Assembly (NCBI GenBank): GCA_050700835.1
Contig: JBOHDX010000054.1
Location: forward strand, 62,001-126,000
DNA: 64,000 bases
Direction: 5' to 3'
Source: JBOHDX01 sp050700835
Lineage (GTDB): Bacteria; Actinomycetota; Actinomycetes; Propionibacteriales; Nocardioidaceae
In this document: positions 16,787-25,575 of the stretch, piece after piece
How positions within the stretch are numbered: the first letter of the stretch is position 1
Layout: the number at the start of each line of letters is the position of its first letter
Translations under genes and position numbers: made by a program
The notes under the pieces: generated by a model
The model's input: the letters and a program-made list of their open reading frames with translations, nothing else
Told to the model about the DNA's origin: nothing
Database searches by the model: none

Positions 16787-17793
16787 AGTCGTGCCGCCTC
16801 TCTTTCCAGGTCCGGCCTCATCTGCCCAGGATGCACGCACGCCGCTCGTTGCCCGGGCGCCGTCTCTGCCAGAGCTGGCATGGCCTCCCGGCACGCGGCG
16901 TCCGCGCGGGGGCAGCGGTCGGCGAACATGCACTCCGTCGGCGGGCGGTGCAGGGTCGGCACGATCCCCGGTATCTCCTGCAGCCGTTGACCCGCCTCGA
17001 CCCTGCGCAGGTCCGGTCGGGGAACGGCACCGAGCAGGCCCATCGTGTAGGGGTGCTGGGGGTTCGCGAACAACCGGTCGACGGATCCGGTCTCGACGCG
17101 GTGCCCGGCGTACATCACGACCGCCGTGTCCGCGATGTCCGCGACAACGCCGAGGTCATGTGTGATGAAGACGATCGACGTGCTCAGCTCGGTCCGCAGG
17201 TCGCGCATGATGTCGAGGATCTGTGCCTGGATCGTCACGTCGAGGGCGGTGGTGGGCTCGTCCGCGATCAGCACCTGCGGATCGCAGGCGACCGCCATCG
17301 CGATCATCACGCGCTGGCGCATCCCGCCCGAGAGCTGGTGCGGATACTCCGAGATCCGAGCGGAGGCGGCCGGGATCCGGACCAGGTCCAGCAGCTCGAC
17401 GGTCCGCCTGCGCGCCGCCTGGCGAGTCATTCCCCGGTGCACGCGCAGGACCTCACCGATCTGGTAGCCGATCGTGAACGACGGGTTCAGCGACGTCATC
17501 GGCTCCTGGAAGATCATCGAGATGTCACGACCACGGATGCGCCGCATGTCCCGGTCGCTCAGGGTGCTCAGCTCCCGCCCGTCGAGCTGGACGCTTCCCG
17601 AGCGCGAGCCGGTGGGCGGCAGCAGTCCGAGGATCGCCATCGCGGTCATGGACTTCCCGCAACCCGACTCGCCCACGAGAGCGAGCACCTCGCCGGAGCC
17701 CACCGAGAACGAGAGATCGTGGACGGCGAGCACCGGCCCCTCGTCGGTACGCAGGACGACGCTGAGGTCGGTCACCGCCAGCCGCTCGCTCAC
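16783..17793 (-). CDS. peptide-type ABC transporter ATP-binding protein (DppD/OppD-like)
   Basis: Second ATPase of the importer. The 336-residue protein has Walker A GESGCGKSM, Q-loop FQEPMTSLNP, signature LSGGMRQRVMIAMA, Walker B VLIADEP and the switch His in ITHDLGVV. The C-terminal cysteine-rich oligopeptide extension is also present (ECMFADRCPRADAAC). It overlaps the permease stop and the partner ATPase start by four bases each, so the whole set is translationally coupled. Confidence 0.95.
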   Translation of the reverse strand: MSERLAVTDLSVVLRTDEGPVLAVHDLSFSVGSGEVLALVGESGCGKSMTAMAILGLLPPTGSRSGSVQLDGRELSTLSDRDMRRIRGRDISMIFQEPMTSLNPSFTIGYQIGEVLRVHRGMTRQAARRRTVELLDLVRIPAASARISEYPHQLSGGMRQRVMIAMAVACDPQVLIADEPTTALDVTIQAQILDIMRDLRTELSTSIVFITHDLGVVADIADTAVVMYAGHRVETGSVDRLFANPQHPYTMGLLGAVPRPDLRRVEAGQRLQEIPGIVPTLHRPPTECMFADRCPRADAACREAMPALAETAPGQRAACVHPGQMRPDLEREAARL

Positions 17794-18668
17794 GAACGCA
17801 TCCGGACGTCGAGCACGTCACGCAGGCCATCACCGAACAGGTTGAACGACAAGGTGGTCAACGCGATGGCGAGCCCAGGTGGCACAGCGAACCACGGGTG
17901 CTGCATCACGTAGGACTGCGCGTCGGACAGCATCGTCCCCCAGTCGGGTGTCGGGGGCTGGACGCCCAGCCCCAGGAAGGACAGCACCGCGGCGCCGATG
18001 ATCGCACCGGGGATCGCCACCGTCGCCTGGATCACCAGCGGGCTCAAGGCGTTGGGCAGGATGTGACCGACCAGGACCGAGCGATCCGGGGCCCCGTTGA
18101 CGATCGCCGCCTCGACGTACTCCTGCTCGCGCAGGCCGAGGGTCTCGCCCCGTGCGATCCGCAGGAACGCCGGGAACTGTGCGATGGCGAGGGCGAGGAC
18201 GGCGTTGCTCAGCGACGGTCCGAGGATCGCCGCCAGCCCGACCGCCAGGATGAGGAACGGGAACGACAGCACCACGTCCGTCGCGCGCGACACGAAGGCA
18301 TCGATCCATCCGCGGTAGTAGCCCGCCGCAATCCCGCACGGGACCGCCACGACCATCGCCAGCAGCGTCGCCAGCACACCGGCCTCCAGCGATGCGCGCG
18401 CTCCGACGACCAGTCGCGACCAGACGTCGCGCCCGAGGTCGTCGGTGCCCAACAGGTGGCCGCTTGTCAGGGGCGGCTTCAGGATCTCGTGGAAGTTGGT
18501 CGTCGACGGGTCGTACGGCGCCAGCAGTGGAGCGAACAGCGCCACGAGGCACACGACGGCGACGCCGAGGAAGCCCAGCACCGCCGGGGGGCGATGCAGG
18601 AACCGGCGGAGCATGCGGCGACGACGGCCGGTCCGGGGTACGACGCCGGTCGCGGTGATGGCGGTCAC
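17790..18668 (-). CDS. peptide-type ABC transporter permease (DppC-like)
   Basis: Inner-membrane permease of about 292 residues with a hydrophobic first segment (PAVLGFLGVAVVCLVALFAPL), then the extracytoplasmic stretch HLLGTDDLGRDVWSRLVVGAR characteristic of DppC/OppC. The EAA loop EYVEAAIVNGAPDRSVLVGHILPN couples to the ATPase. GTG at 18668 overlaps the DppB-like stop (GTGA) and was preferred to the much longer open frame. Confidence 0.93.
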   Translation of the reverse strand: MTAITATGVVPRTGRRRRMLRRFLHRPPAVLGFLGVAVVCLVALFAPLLAPYDPSTTNFHEILKPPLTSGHLLGTDDLGRDVWSRLVVGARASLEAGVLATLLAMVVAVPCGIAAGYYRGWIDAFVSRATDVVLSFPFLILAVGLAAILGPSLSNAVLALAIAQFPAFLRIARGETLGLREQEYVEAAIVNGAPDRSVLVGHILPNALSPLVIQATVAIPGAIIGAAVLSFLGLGVQPPTPDWGTMLSDAQSYVMQHPWFAVPPGLAIALTTLSFNLFGDGLRDVLDVRMRS

Positions 18669-19618
18669 GTCGGATCCGCCGCGACTCGGATGCGTGGGTT
18701 CAGCAGCGAGTACGACAAGTCGACGAGGAGGTTCGCCGCAATGTAGCCGGCCGCCGTGACCAGCACCACCGCCTGCAGCGACGGGTAGTCCCGGCTGAAC
18801 ACGGAGTCGATGGTGAGCTTGCCGATGCCGGGGATCACGAAGATCTGCTCGGTGATGACGACCCCGGAGATCAGGGCACCGAGCTGAAGGCCCACGACGG
18901 TGACGACGGTGGTCAGGCTGTTGCGCAGCGCGTGGACGCCGATCACCCGGCGCTCGCTCAGTCCTTTGGCCCGCGCGGTGCGCACATAGTCCGCACCCAG
19001 CGAGTTGAGCATGGCCGACCGCATCTGGCGCATCACGACGGCCGCCAGCCCGATGCCGAGCACGAACGCCGGCATGACCATGTGCTCCAGGTTGTGCACC
19101 GGATCGCTCAACGGGACGAAACCGGACGCGGGCAGGACACGCAGATCCACGGCGAAGTACAGGATGAAGAGGATCCCCAGCCAGAAGTGCGGCACCGACA
19201 GCCCCAGCAGTGCGCCCGTGCTGCACAGGTAGTCCGGGATCGACCCCCGCCTGACGGCGGCCAGGATGCCGAGAGGCAGGCCGACCACCACGGCGATGAG
19301 CAGCGCCAGAACCGTCAGCTCGAAGGTGATCGGGAGCCGCTGCGCCAGGGTCTGCGCCACCGACAGGCCGGTCTGCGGCGAATGGCCGAGGTCCCCGCGG
19401 ACGACGTGCGACAGCCAGTCCCAGTACTGCACGGGCAGCGGCTGGTCCAGCCCGTACGCCTTCGTGATGGACGCCAGCACTGCGGGATCGCTGGTCTCGG
19501 CCGACTGCGCGGTCGCAGGGCCGCCGGGCAGCGCGCGTACGCCGACGAAGACCACGATGGTCGCGATGAACAGCGTGAGCAGCGACGCACCGACGCGTCG
19601 GAGCAGATACCTCCGCAC
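18665..19618 (-). CDS. peptide-type ABC transporter permease (DppB-like)
   Basis: The partner permease, about 317 residues, with the first membrane segment VGASLLTLFIATIVVFVG, the DppB-type periplasmic region VQYWDWLSHVVRGDLGHS and the EAA loop DYVRTARAKGLSERRVIGVHALRN. Two GTG codons lie six bases apart. GGAGG runs into the first (19624) but sits five bases before the second (19618), which was chosen. It follows the binding-protein gene by 28 bases. Confidence 0.93.
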   Translation of the reverse strand: MRRYLLRRVGASLLTLFIATIVVFVGVRALPGGPATAQSAETSDPAVLASITKAYGLDQPLPVQYWDWLSHVVRGDLGHSPQTGLSVAQTLAQRLPITFELTVLALLIAVVVGLPLGILAAVRRGSIPDYLCSTGALLGLSVPHFWLGILFILYFAVDLRVLPASGFVPLSDPVHNLEHMVMPAFVLGIGLAAVVMRQMRSAMLNSLGADYVRTARAKGLSERRVIGVHALRNSLTTVVTVVGLQLGALISGVVITEQIFVIPGIGKLTIDSVFSRDYPSLQAVVLVTAAGYIAANLLVDLSYSLLNPRIRVAADPT

Positions 19619-19646
19619 GGGCACCTCCAGCAGATCGGGACGACGG

Positions 19647-21227
19647 TCAGTTGCCGGTGATGCTCGCGTCCTTCAACCGGATCAGGCCGTCCCCGTAGAA
19701 CGCCACGCCCTTGACGTTCGAGTCGAGGCCCAGCACGTACTTGGGGTAGTCGAGGTAGATGATGTTGTTGTACTTGAGCAGCTTCTGGCAGACCTGCTGG
19801 TACAACGCCTTGCGCTGCGTCACGTCGGTCGTCGACCGCGCCTGGGCCAGCAGCTTGGTGACGTCGGGATAGTTCGCACCGGTGTAGTTCAGCGTGCTGT
19901 CGGGGGACCAGAACGGCGCGATGTTCTGATCGGGGTCGAGTCGCCCGGACCAGCCCACCGAGAACGTGTCGAAGCTGCCGCCCTGGGCCTGGGTGAGCGC
20001 GGTCGTGAACTCGGTGGGACGCACCGACACAGCGAACCCGGCCGCCTTGGCCATCGACTGGATGACCTCGCCGAGCTTGGTGGACTCCGTGTTCCCGGCC
20101 TGAACGATCAGCGTCACCGGGACTGGTGTGCTCACGCCGCTGCTTGCGACGAGCTGTTGCGCCTTCTTGACGTCCTGACTGGGGCAGGTGATGGTCGGCG
20201 CGAGCGGGTTGTTCGGCGAGATCGGCGTGCATCCCGGGGTGTACTGCCCGTCGTTGACGACCTGGTTGATCGTGTTCCGGTCCAGCGACAGCGCGAACGC
20301 CTCGCGAAGCGACGGGTGCTGAGCCAGCGGCGTGCTGACCAGCTGGAACGGCGCCTTTCCCGCGCCGTTGCTGTTCGACACGTTGATCGAGATGCCGTCG
20401 TACCCCAGCGACGTCACGGACTTGAGCTGGACGCTGGAATTGCCCTTCAACGACTGCACATCCGGGGGTGCCAGGCGGTCGGCCACGCCGATGTCCCCCG
20501 AGCGGAGGTTGGCGGCCCGGACCGACGGCTGCGTCACGACCTGGAAAGTCACGGTGTCCAGCTTCACCTGGCTCTTGTCGTAGTAGTACTGCGACTTCTT
20601 CAGGTTGATCTGATCAGCGGACGGCCGGGAGACGAAGCTGAACGGGCCGACGCAGACCGGGTCGCTGGCGAAGTTGTTCCCGAGCTTCTTCAGTTGGGTG
20701 GGCGACAAGATCATTCCAGCGCGATCAGACAGGATCGACGTGAGCGGCGCGTACGGCTGAGACAGGTCAAGCTGCACGGTGAGGGGGTTGACGACCTTGA
20801 CCTCGCGCACCACGGCCAGGTCGGACGCCCGAGCGGACTTGGGGTCCGTCCGGTAGTGGTCCAGCGTCGCCTTTACGGCCTGGGCGTCGAAGGTGGTGCC
20901 GTCGTTGAACTTGACCCCAGAACGCAGCTTGATCGTGTACGTCTTGCCGTCCTTGGAGACGGTGGGCAGCGCGGCCGCCAGCTGGGGCACCAGGTGCAGG
21001 GCCGAGTTGACGTCGAACAGCTTCTCGCACATGTTCGCGAACACGATGCGCCCGACGAACGTCGCCGCCACCGTCGGGTCGAGGGAGTCCGGTTCCTCGG
21101 CGAGAGCCACCGTCAGGTGACCACCACCTCCGCCGGATCCGCCGTTGCCCTGCGTACTGGGATTGGAGCATCCGGCCAGGGCGAGACCTGCTACTGCGAT
21201 CGCAATCAGTGGACGGCTGAGCTTCAC
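19647..21227 (-). CDS. peptide-type ABC transporter substrate-binding lipoprotein (SBP family 5)
   Basis: Extracellular receptor of the importer, about 526 residues. Lipoprotein signal VKLSRPLIAIAVAGLALAGC, with lipid attachment at the Cys after LALAG, is followed by a Gly/Ser-rich linker. The mature chain starts LTVALAEEPDSLDPTVA, typical of the dipeptide/nickel/glutathione binding family (SBP_bac_5). Three in-frame GTG codons exist at the start; the one at 21227 has GAGGG eight bases upstream and gives a compact signal peptide. As the first gene it sets the operon promoter. The ligand cannot be told from sequence; the gamma-glutamyltransferase downstream suggests a gamma-glutamyl peptide. 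Confidence 0.93.
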   Translation of the reverse strand: MKLSRPLIAIAVAGLALAGCSNPSTQGNGGSGGGGGHLTVALAEEPDSLDPTVAATFVGRIVFANMCEKLFDVNSALHLVPQLAAALPTVSKDGKTYTIKLRSGVKFNDGTTFDAQAVKATLDHYRTDPKSARASDLAVVREVKVVNPLTVQLDLSQPYAPLTSILSDRAGMILSPTQLKKLGNNFASDPVCVGPFSFVSRPSADQINLKKSQYYYDKSQVKLDTVTFQVVTQPSVRAANLRSGDIGVADRLAPPDVQSLKGNSSVQLKSVTSLGYDGISINVSNSNGAGKAPFQLVSTPLAQHPSLREAFALSLDRNTINQVVNDGQYTPGCTPISPNNPLAPTITCPSQDVKKAQQLVASSGVSTPVPVTLIVQAGNTESTKLGEVIQSMAKAAGFAVSVRPTEFTTALTQAQGGSFDTFSVGWSGRLDPDQNIAPFWSPDSTLNYTGANYPDVTKLLAQARSTTDVTQRKALYQQVCQKLLKYNNIIYLDYPKYVLGLDSNVKGVAFYGDGLIRLKDASITGN

Positions 21228-21269
21228 GGCACGCACCCTCACAAGTCGGACATTCGGTATGAACAGTAG

Positions 21270-21294
21270 ATTGCATACAGTCTGCAGAAGTCAA
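21270..21294 (-). promoter_or_regulatory. candidate promoter and FadR/GntR-type operator of the transport operon
   Basis: Minus-strand TTGACT (21294-21289) could be a -35. Within the following spacer lies ACTGTATGCAAT (21281-21270), close to the ATTGTATACAAT-like palindromes bound by FCD-type GntR regulators. Binding there would block the promoter. The stretch is also markedly more AT-rich than its surroundings. Confidence 0.4.
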
Positions 21295-21433
21295 GAACCC
21301 GCCCATACCGCGGGCCTCTCCCCGCGATCCGACAGTTACGCCTCCGCCGCTGGGGCGAGATCGCACTTCGAGGCGTGTCGAGCCGCCGGATGTCGTACCG
21401 AAACGTGATCTCGGCCGAGCGGCCGGACAGCCC

Positions 21434-21439
21434 TACGCT
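21434..21439 (+). promoter_or_regulatory. leaderless -10 element for the GNAT gene
   Basis: TACGCT, six bases before the ATG at 21446. Confidence 0.5.
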
Positions 21440-21445
21440 GACCCG

Positions 21446-22030
21446 ATGCCGCGAATCGTGTCCTGGGACCTGGCGCAGGCACTTGCCCGGCGGGATGCCC
21501 TCGTAGCCGTGTATCGCCGGGCCTTCACGGTGTCGTACGCCGCCGGTGACCATTGGGGCGACGAGGTGCTGCCCACGCACGGCGCGCGGGCCGGATTTCG
21601 TTTCCTGGGCGCCCTGGACCCACCGGCCGGCCCGGACGGCGCCGACAGTTGCGGCGAACCGGTCGGCCCGGACCCGGAGACGGTCGTCGGGCTCGTGTAC
21701 GGCTACACCGGCGAGCACGGTCAGAGGTGGACCGACCGGGCCGCCGGCGTCCTGACACAGGAGCAGTCACAAAGGTGGCTCGGCGGACACTTCGAGGTGG
21801 TCGAGATCGCCGTGGACCCGAGCAGGCAGGGGCGCGGCATCGGCCGCCTTCTGCATGACGGGTTGCTGGCGCAACTTCCCCACACGCGCGCGCTGCTGAG
21901 CACCGACGACAAGCAGACGCCAGCGATGAACCTCTACCGGGCGAGCGGTTGGAAGGTGCTGGCGCCGGTGGGCGATCACAGCGTGATCATGGGCATCGAG
22001 CTGCCGTTGCGTCCCGGGGACCCCACGTGA
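21446..22030 (+). CDS. GNAT-family N-acetyltransferase
   Basis: The 194-residue protein has the acetyl-CoA binding motif A, VVEIAVDPSRQGRGIGRLLHDGLL (residues 111-134), with the Q/RxxGxG pyrophosphate loop. It is followed by the motif B region LLSTDDKQTPAMNLYRASGWKVL. The substrate is unknown. It stands alone, divergent from the peptide-transport operon and convergent with gatB, and appears to be read from a leaderless promoter. Confidence 0.87.
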   Translation: MPRIVSWDLAQALARRDALVAVYRRAFTVSYAAGDHWGDEVLPTHGARAGFRFLGALDPPAGPDGADSCGEPVGPDPETVVGLVYGYTGEHGQRWTDRAAGVLTQEQSQRWLGGHFEVVEIAVDPSRQGRGIGRLLHDGLLAQLPHTRALLSTDDKQTPAMNLYRASGWKVLAPVGDHSVIMGIELPLRPGDPT

Positions 22031-22103
22031 CGCGTGTCTGGTGCTGGACGACTTGCGGCACATCGTCGTGCGAGCCGTCGACGCGGCCGAGGCACGCACC
22101 GCC

Positions 22104-23609
22104 TCAGGTGAGCTTGGTGATGATCAGCTCACGCACGCGTCCGGCGTCGGCCGAGCCACCCAGGTCCTTCATCACTGCCCCGATCAGCGCCCCGGCGGCG
22201 GACACCTTGCCGGCCCGGATCTTGTCGGCCACGTCGGGGTTCTCCTCGATCGCCCGGTCGACGGCGGCGCCGAGCTCAGCTGCGTCATCGACCACCTCGA
22301 GACCCCGGGAGGCGACGACCTCCTCCGGCGAGCCCTCGCCGGCCAGCACGCCGTCGAGCACCTTCCTCGCGAGCTTGTCGTTGATCCGTCCGGAGTCGAC
22401 GAGGGCCTGCAGCTGCGCCACCTGCGCCGGGGTGACCGGCAGCTCGGTCAAGTCGACGCCTTGCTCGTTAGCGCGGCGCGCAAGCTCGGACAACCACCAC
22501 TTGCTCGCGGCCGCCGCAGAGGCGCCCGCCTCGACCGTCTTGGCGACGAGGTCGAGCGCCCCGGCGCCGACGACGTCGCGCATGACCAGGTCCGACAGGC
22601 CCCAGGCCGCCTGCAGCCGGTGCCGCCGGTCGCGGGCGTCCTCCGGGAGCTCCGCCTGCAGGCGTTCGACCCACTCGCGCGACGGCGAGATCGGCACCAG
22701 GTCGGGCTCGGGGAAGTAGCGGTAGTCCTCCGCCTCCTCCTTGGACCGCCCCGGCGTGGTGAGACCGGTGTCCTCGTGCCAGTGCCGCGTCTCCTGCTTG
22801 ATTCGGCCGCGATCGTCGAGCACTCCCGCCTGCCGTCCGATCTCGTAGCGCACGGCCCGCTCGACACTGCGCAAGGAATTGACGTTCTTGGTCTCCGTCC
22901 GGGTGCCGAGTGCGGCCTGAGCGTGTGGACGCAGGGAGAGGTTGACGTCGCAGCGCAACGAACCCTGCTCCATGCGTACGTCGGACACCCCGAGGGTGAG
23001 CAGGAGCTCTCGCAGGTGAGCGACGTAGGCGCGTGCCACGGTCGGAGCCTTGGCGCCGCTGCCCTCGATCGGCTTGGTCACGATCTCGATCAACGGGACC
23101 CCGGCCCGGTTGTAGTCCAGCAGCGAGTGATCCGCGCCGTGGATGCGTCCGGTCGCGCCGCCGACGTGCAGCGACTTGCCGGTGTCCTCCTCCATGTGGG
23201 CGCGCTCGATCGGGATGCGGTACGTCTCGCCGTCCACATCGACATCGGTCCAGCCGTCGTAGGCGATGGGTTCGTCGTACTGGCTGGTCTGGAAGTTCTT
23301 CGGCATGTCGGGGTAGAAGTAGTTCTTGCGCGCGAAGCGGCACCACTGCGCGATCGAGCAGTTCAGCGCGAGCCCGATCCGCATGGCCGACTCCACCGCC
23401 TTGCCGTTGAGGACGGGCATCCCGCCAGGCAGGCCCAGGCACACCGGGCACACCTGGGTGTTGGGCTCGGCTCCGAAGTCTGTGGGGCAGCCGCAGAACA
23501 TCTTCGACGCAGTGTTGAGCTCGACGTGGACCTCGAGCCCCATCACCGGGTCGTAGCGTTCGAGTGCCTCGTCGAACGGCACCAGCACCGGACTCGACGT
23601 AGTCGTCAC
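22104..23609 (-). CDS. gatB: Asp-tRNA(Asn)/Glu-tRNA(Gln) amidotransferase subunit B
   Basis: Kinase-like subunit of GatCAB, which amidates Glu-tRNA(Gln) and, where needed, Asp-tRNA(Asn). The 501-residue protein has the N-terminal signature DPVMGLEVHVELNTASKMFC and the zinc cysteines (CGCPTDF, CPVCLGLPG). The conserved ATP/transamidation region RIPIERAHMEEDTGKS with DYNRAGVPLIEIVT follows, and then the YqeY-like tail that contacts tRNA. GTG at 23609 overlaps the gatA stop (GTGA). Confidence 0.97.
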   Translation of the reverse strand: MTTTSSPVLVPFDEALERYDPVMGLEVHVELNTASKMFCGCPTDFGAEPNTQVCPVCLGLPGGMPVLNGKAVESAMRIGLALNCSIAQWCRFARKNYFYPDMPKNFQTSQYDEPIAYDGWTDVDVDGETYRIPIERAHMEEDTGKSLHVGGATGRIHGADHSLLDYNRAGVPLIEIVTKPIEGSGAKAPTVARAYVAHLRELLLTLGVSDVRMEQGSLRCDVNLSLRPHAQAALGTRTETKNVNSLRSVERAVRYEIGRQAGVLDDRGRIKQETRHWHEDTGLTTPGRSKEEAEDYRYFPEPDLVPISPSREWVERLQAELPEDARDRRHRLQAAWGLSDLVMRDVVGAGALDLVAKTVEAGASAAAASKWWLSELARRANEQGVDLTELPVTPAQVAQLQALVDSGRINDKLARKVLDGVLAGEGSPEEVVASRGLEVVDDAAELGAAVDRAIEENPDVADKIRAGKVSAAGALIGAVMKDLGGSADAGRVRELIITKLT

Positions 23610-25111
23610 GCGAACGCCTCCGGGGCCTCCGCCAGCAACGGGCCACCCCAACGATCCCGCAGCATCGCCTCGACCACGCCCCCGACGCGGTACAGCCGGT
23701 CGTCGGCCATCGCCGGCGCCAGGATCTGAACCCCCGCCGGCAACCCGTCCTCGTCGGCGAGACCGCTCGGGACCGAGATCCCGGGTACGCCGGCGAGGTT
23801 GGCAGGGATGGTGGCGATGTCGTTGAGGTACATCGCCAACGGGTCGTCGAGCTTCTCACCGAGACGGAAGGCCGTCGTGGGTGCGGTCGGAGAGATCAAC
23901 ACATCCGCCTTGCCGAAGGCTGCGTCGAAGTCGCGGCTGATCAGCGTCCGGACCTTCTGGGCCGAGCCGTAGTAGGCGTCGTAGTAGCCACTCGACAGGG
24001 CATAGGTGCCGAGGATGATGCGACGCTTCACCTCGTCGCCGAAGCCGGCTGCGCGGGTCGCGGTCATGACCTGCTCGGCGCTGGGCGACGCGACGTCCGT
24101 CGGCTGGACCCGCAGACCGAACCGCATCGCGTCGAACTTCGCCAGGTTGCTGCTCGCCTCGCTCGGAAGGATCAGGTAGTAGGCCGCCAGACCGTAGACG
24201 AAGTGCGGGCAGCTCACCTCGACGATGTCGGCCCCGGCGTCGGTGAGCAGCGCCACCACGTCGTCGAAGCGCGCGCGTACCCCTGCCTGGTACCCCTCGC
24301 CGCCCAGCTCCTTCACCACGCCGATCCGAAGGCCGCGTACGTCGCCGTGCCGGGCCGCTTGGACGAGGTCCGGCACGGGTTGGTCGATGCTGGTCGAGTC
24401 GAGCGGGTCGTGTCCGCCGATGATCGCGTGCAGCAGCGCGGCGTCCAGCACGGACCGAGTGACCGGGCCGGCCTGGTCGAGGCTCGACGCCAGCGCGACC
24501 AGGCCGTATCGGGAGACGCCGCCGTAGGTCGGCTTCACGCCGACGGTGCCGGTGACCGCGCCGGGCTGCCTGATCGAGCCACCGGTGTCCGTCCCGATGG
24601 CCAGCGGGCTCTCGTGGGCAGCGACGGCGGCGGCCGACCCGCCCCCTGAGCCTCCCGGCGTACGTGCCAGATCCCAGGGGTTGTGCGTCGGGCCGAACGC
24701 CGAGTGCTCCGTGGAGGAGCCCATCGCGAACTCGTCCATGTTGGTCTTGCCCAGGATCGGGAGGCCCGCGGCCCGGAGTCGGGTCACGACCGTCGCGTCG
24801 TACGGCGGGATCCAACCGTCCAGGATGCGCGAGCCGCAGGTGGTGGCGAGGCCCTTGGTGGCGAGCACGTCCTTGACCGCGATTGGGACACCGTCGAGCG
24901 CCGACGCGGGTCGGCCCGCGGCCCGGCGGGCGTCGGCGTCCCTGGCGGTGGCCAGGGCACCGTCGGCGTCGACCTGCAGGAACGCGTGGACGGCTGGGTC
25001 GACGGCGCCGATGCGGTCCAGGTGCGCCTGGGTCACCTCGACCGAGGAGACCTCACCCGAGGCCAGCCGCTGGGCGAGGTCGGCGGCGTCGAGCCGGACG
25101 AGATCCGACAT
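23606..25111 (-). CDS. gatA: Asp-tRNA(Asn)/Glu-tRNA(Gln) amidotransferase subunit A
   Basis: Amidase subunit releasing ammonia from glutamine for GatB. The 501-residue protein has the amidase signature: the catalytic Lys in PIAVKDVLATKG, the cis-Ser in GGSGGGSAAAVAA and the nucleophile Ser in GTDTGGSIRQPGAVTG. ATG at 25111 shares one base with the gatC stop (TGATG), so the order gatC-gatA-gatB is tightly coupled. Confidence 0.97.
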   Translation of the reverse strand: MSDLVRLDAADLAQRLASGEVSSVEVTQAHLDRIGAVDPAVHAFLQVDADGALATARDADARRAAGRPASALDGVPIAVKDVLATKGLATTCGSRILDGWIPPYDATVVTRLRAAGLPILGKTNMDEFAMGSSTEHSAFGPTHNPWDLARTPGGSGGGSAAAVAAHESPLAIGTDTGGSIRQPGAVTGTVGVKPTYGGVSRYGLVALASSLDQAGPVTRSVLDAALLHAIIGGHDPLDSTSIDQPVPDLVQAARHGDVRGLRIGVVKELGGEGYQAGVRARFDDVVALLTDAGADIVEVSCPHFVYGLAAYYLILPSEASSNLAKFDAMRFGLRVQPTDVASPSAEQVMTATRAAGFGDEVKRRIILGTYALSSGYYDAYYGSAQKVRTLISRDFDAAFGKADVLISPTAPTTAFRLGEKLDDPLAMYLNDIATIPANLAGVPGISVPSGLADEDGLPAGVQILAPAMADDRLYRVGGVVEAMLRDRWGGPLLAEAPEAFA

Positions 25112-25437
25112 CACGCCTCCTCGTCGAGGATCCGGGGGACGCTGAACCGTTGACCTTCCACCGCCGGCGCGCACGCCAGCGCCTCCTGCCAGGTCAGCCC
25201 GGGGCGTACCACGTCGTCGCGGAACACGTTCGACAACGGCACGGAGTGCGACGTCGGCGGAATGTCGGCGTCGGACACCTCCTGCACGGCCGCGACCGAC
25301 TCGACGATCACCGACAGCTGCGGCGCGAGGTGGTCCAGCTCGGCGTCGGTCAGGGCGATACGCGCGAGCGACGCGAGACGCGCGACGTCGTCACGAGTCA
25401 GACTGGTGGCGTTGGTCGCTGAGGTCTCGGGCGGCAT
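25111..25437 (-). CDS. gatC: Asp-tRNA(Asn)/Glu-tRNA(Gln) amidotransferase subunit C
   Basis: Small 108-residue stabilising subunit that wraps the GatA-GatB interface. It has the family pattern LTRDDVARLASLARIALTD and the C-terminal VPLSNVFRDD...RILDEEA. First gene of gatCAB; a TAGGAT motif about 40 bases upstream (25474-25479) could be its -10. Confidence 0.95.
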   Translation of the reverse strand: MPPETSATNATSLTRDDVARLASLARIALTDAELDHLAPQLSVIVESVAAVQEVSDADIPPTSHSVPLSNVFRDDVVRPGLTWQEALACAPAVEGQRFSVPRILDEEA

Positions 25438-25575
25438 GTGGTGGCTCTCGGACGTCGTGGGCGGGATCGCCCCATCCTAGGAGCCGCCGGGAAGCGCGCT
25501 CGGACCGTGGGTCCCTGTCCTCCGGTCGGGGCGGTCGATACTGCACGCTGGATCTGACGGAGGTCGGGTGCCCCG

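Noticed and set aside
18665..21269. Long plus-strand open frames opposite the transport operon
   Set aside because: Same antisense effect; the minus strand has unmistakable ABC-transporter motifs.
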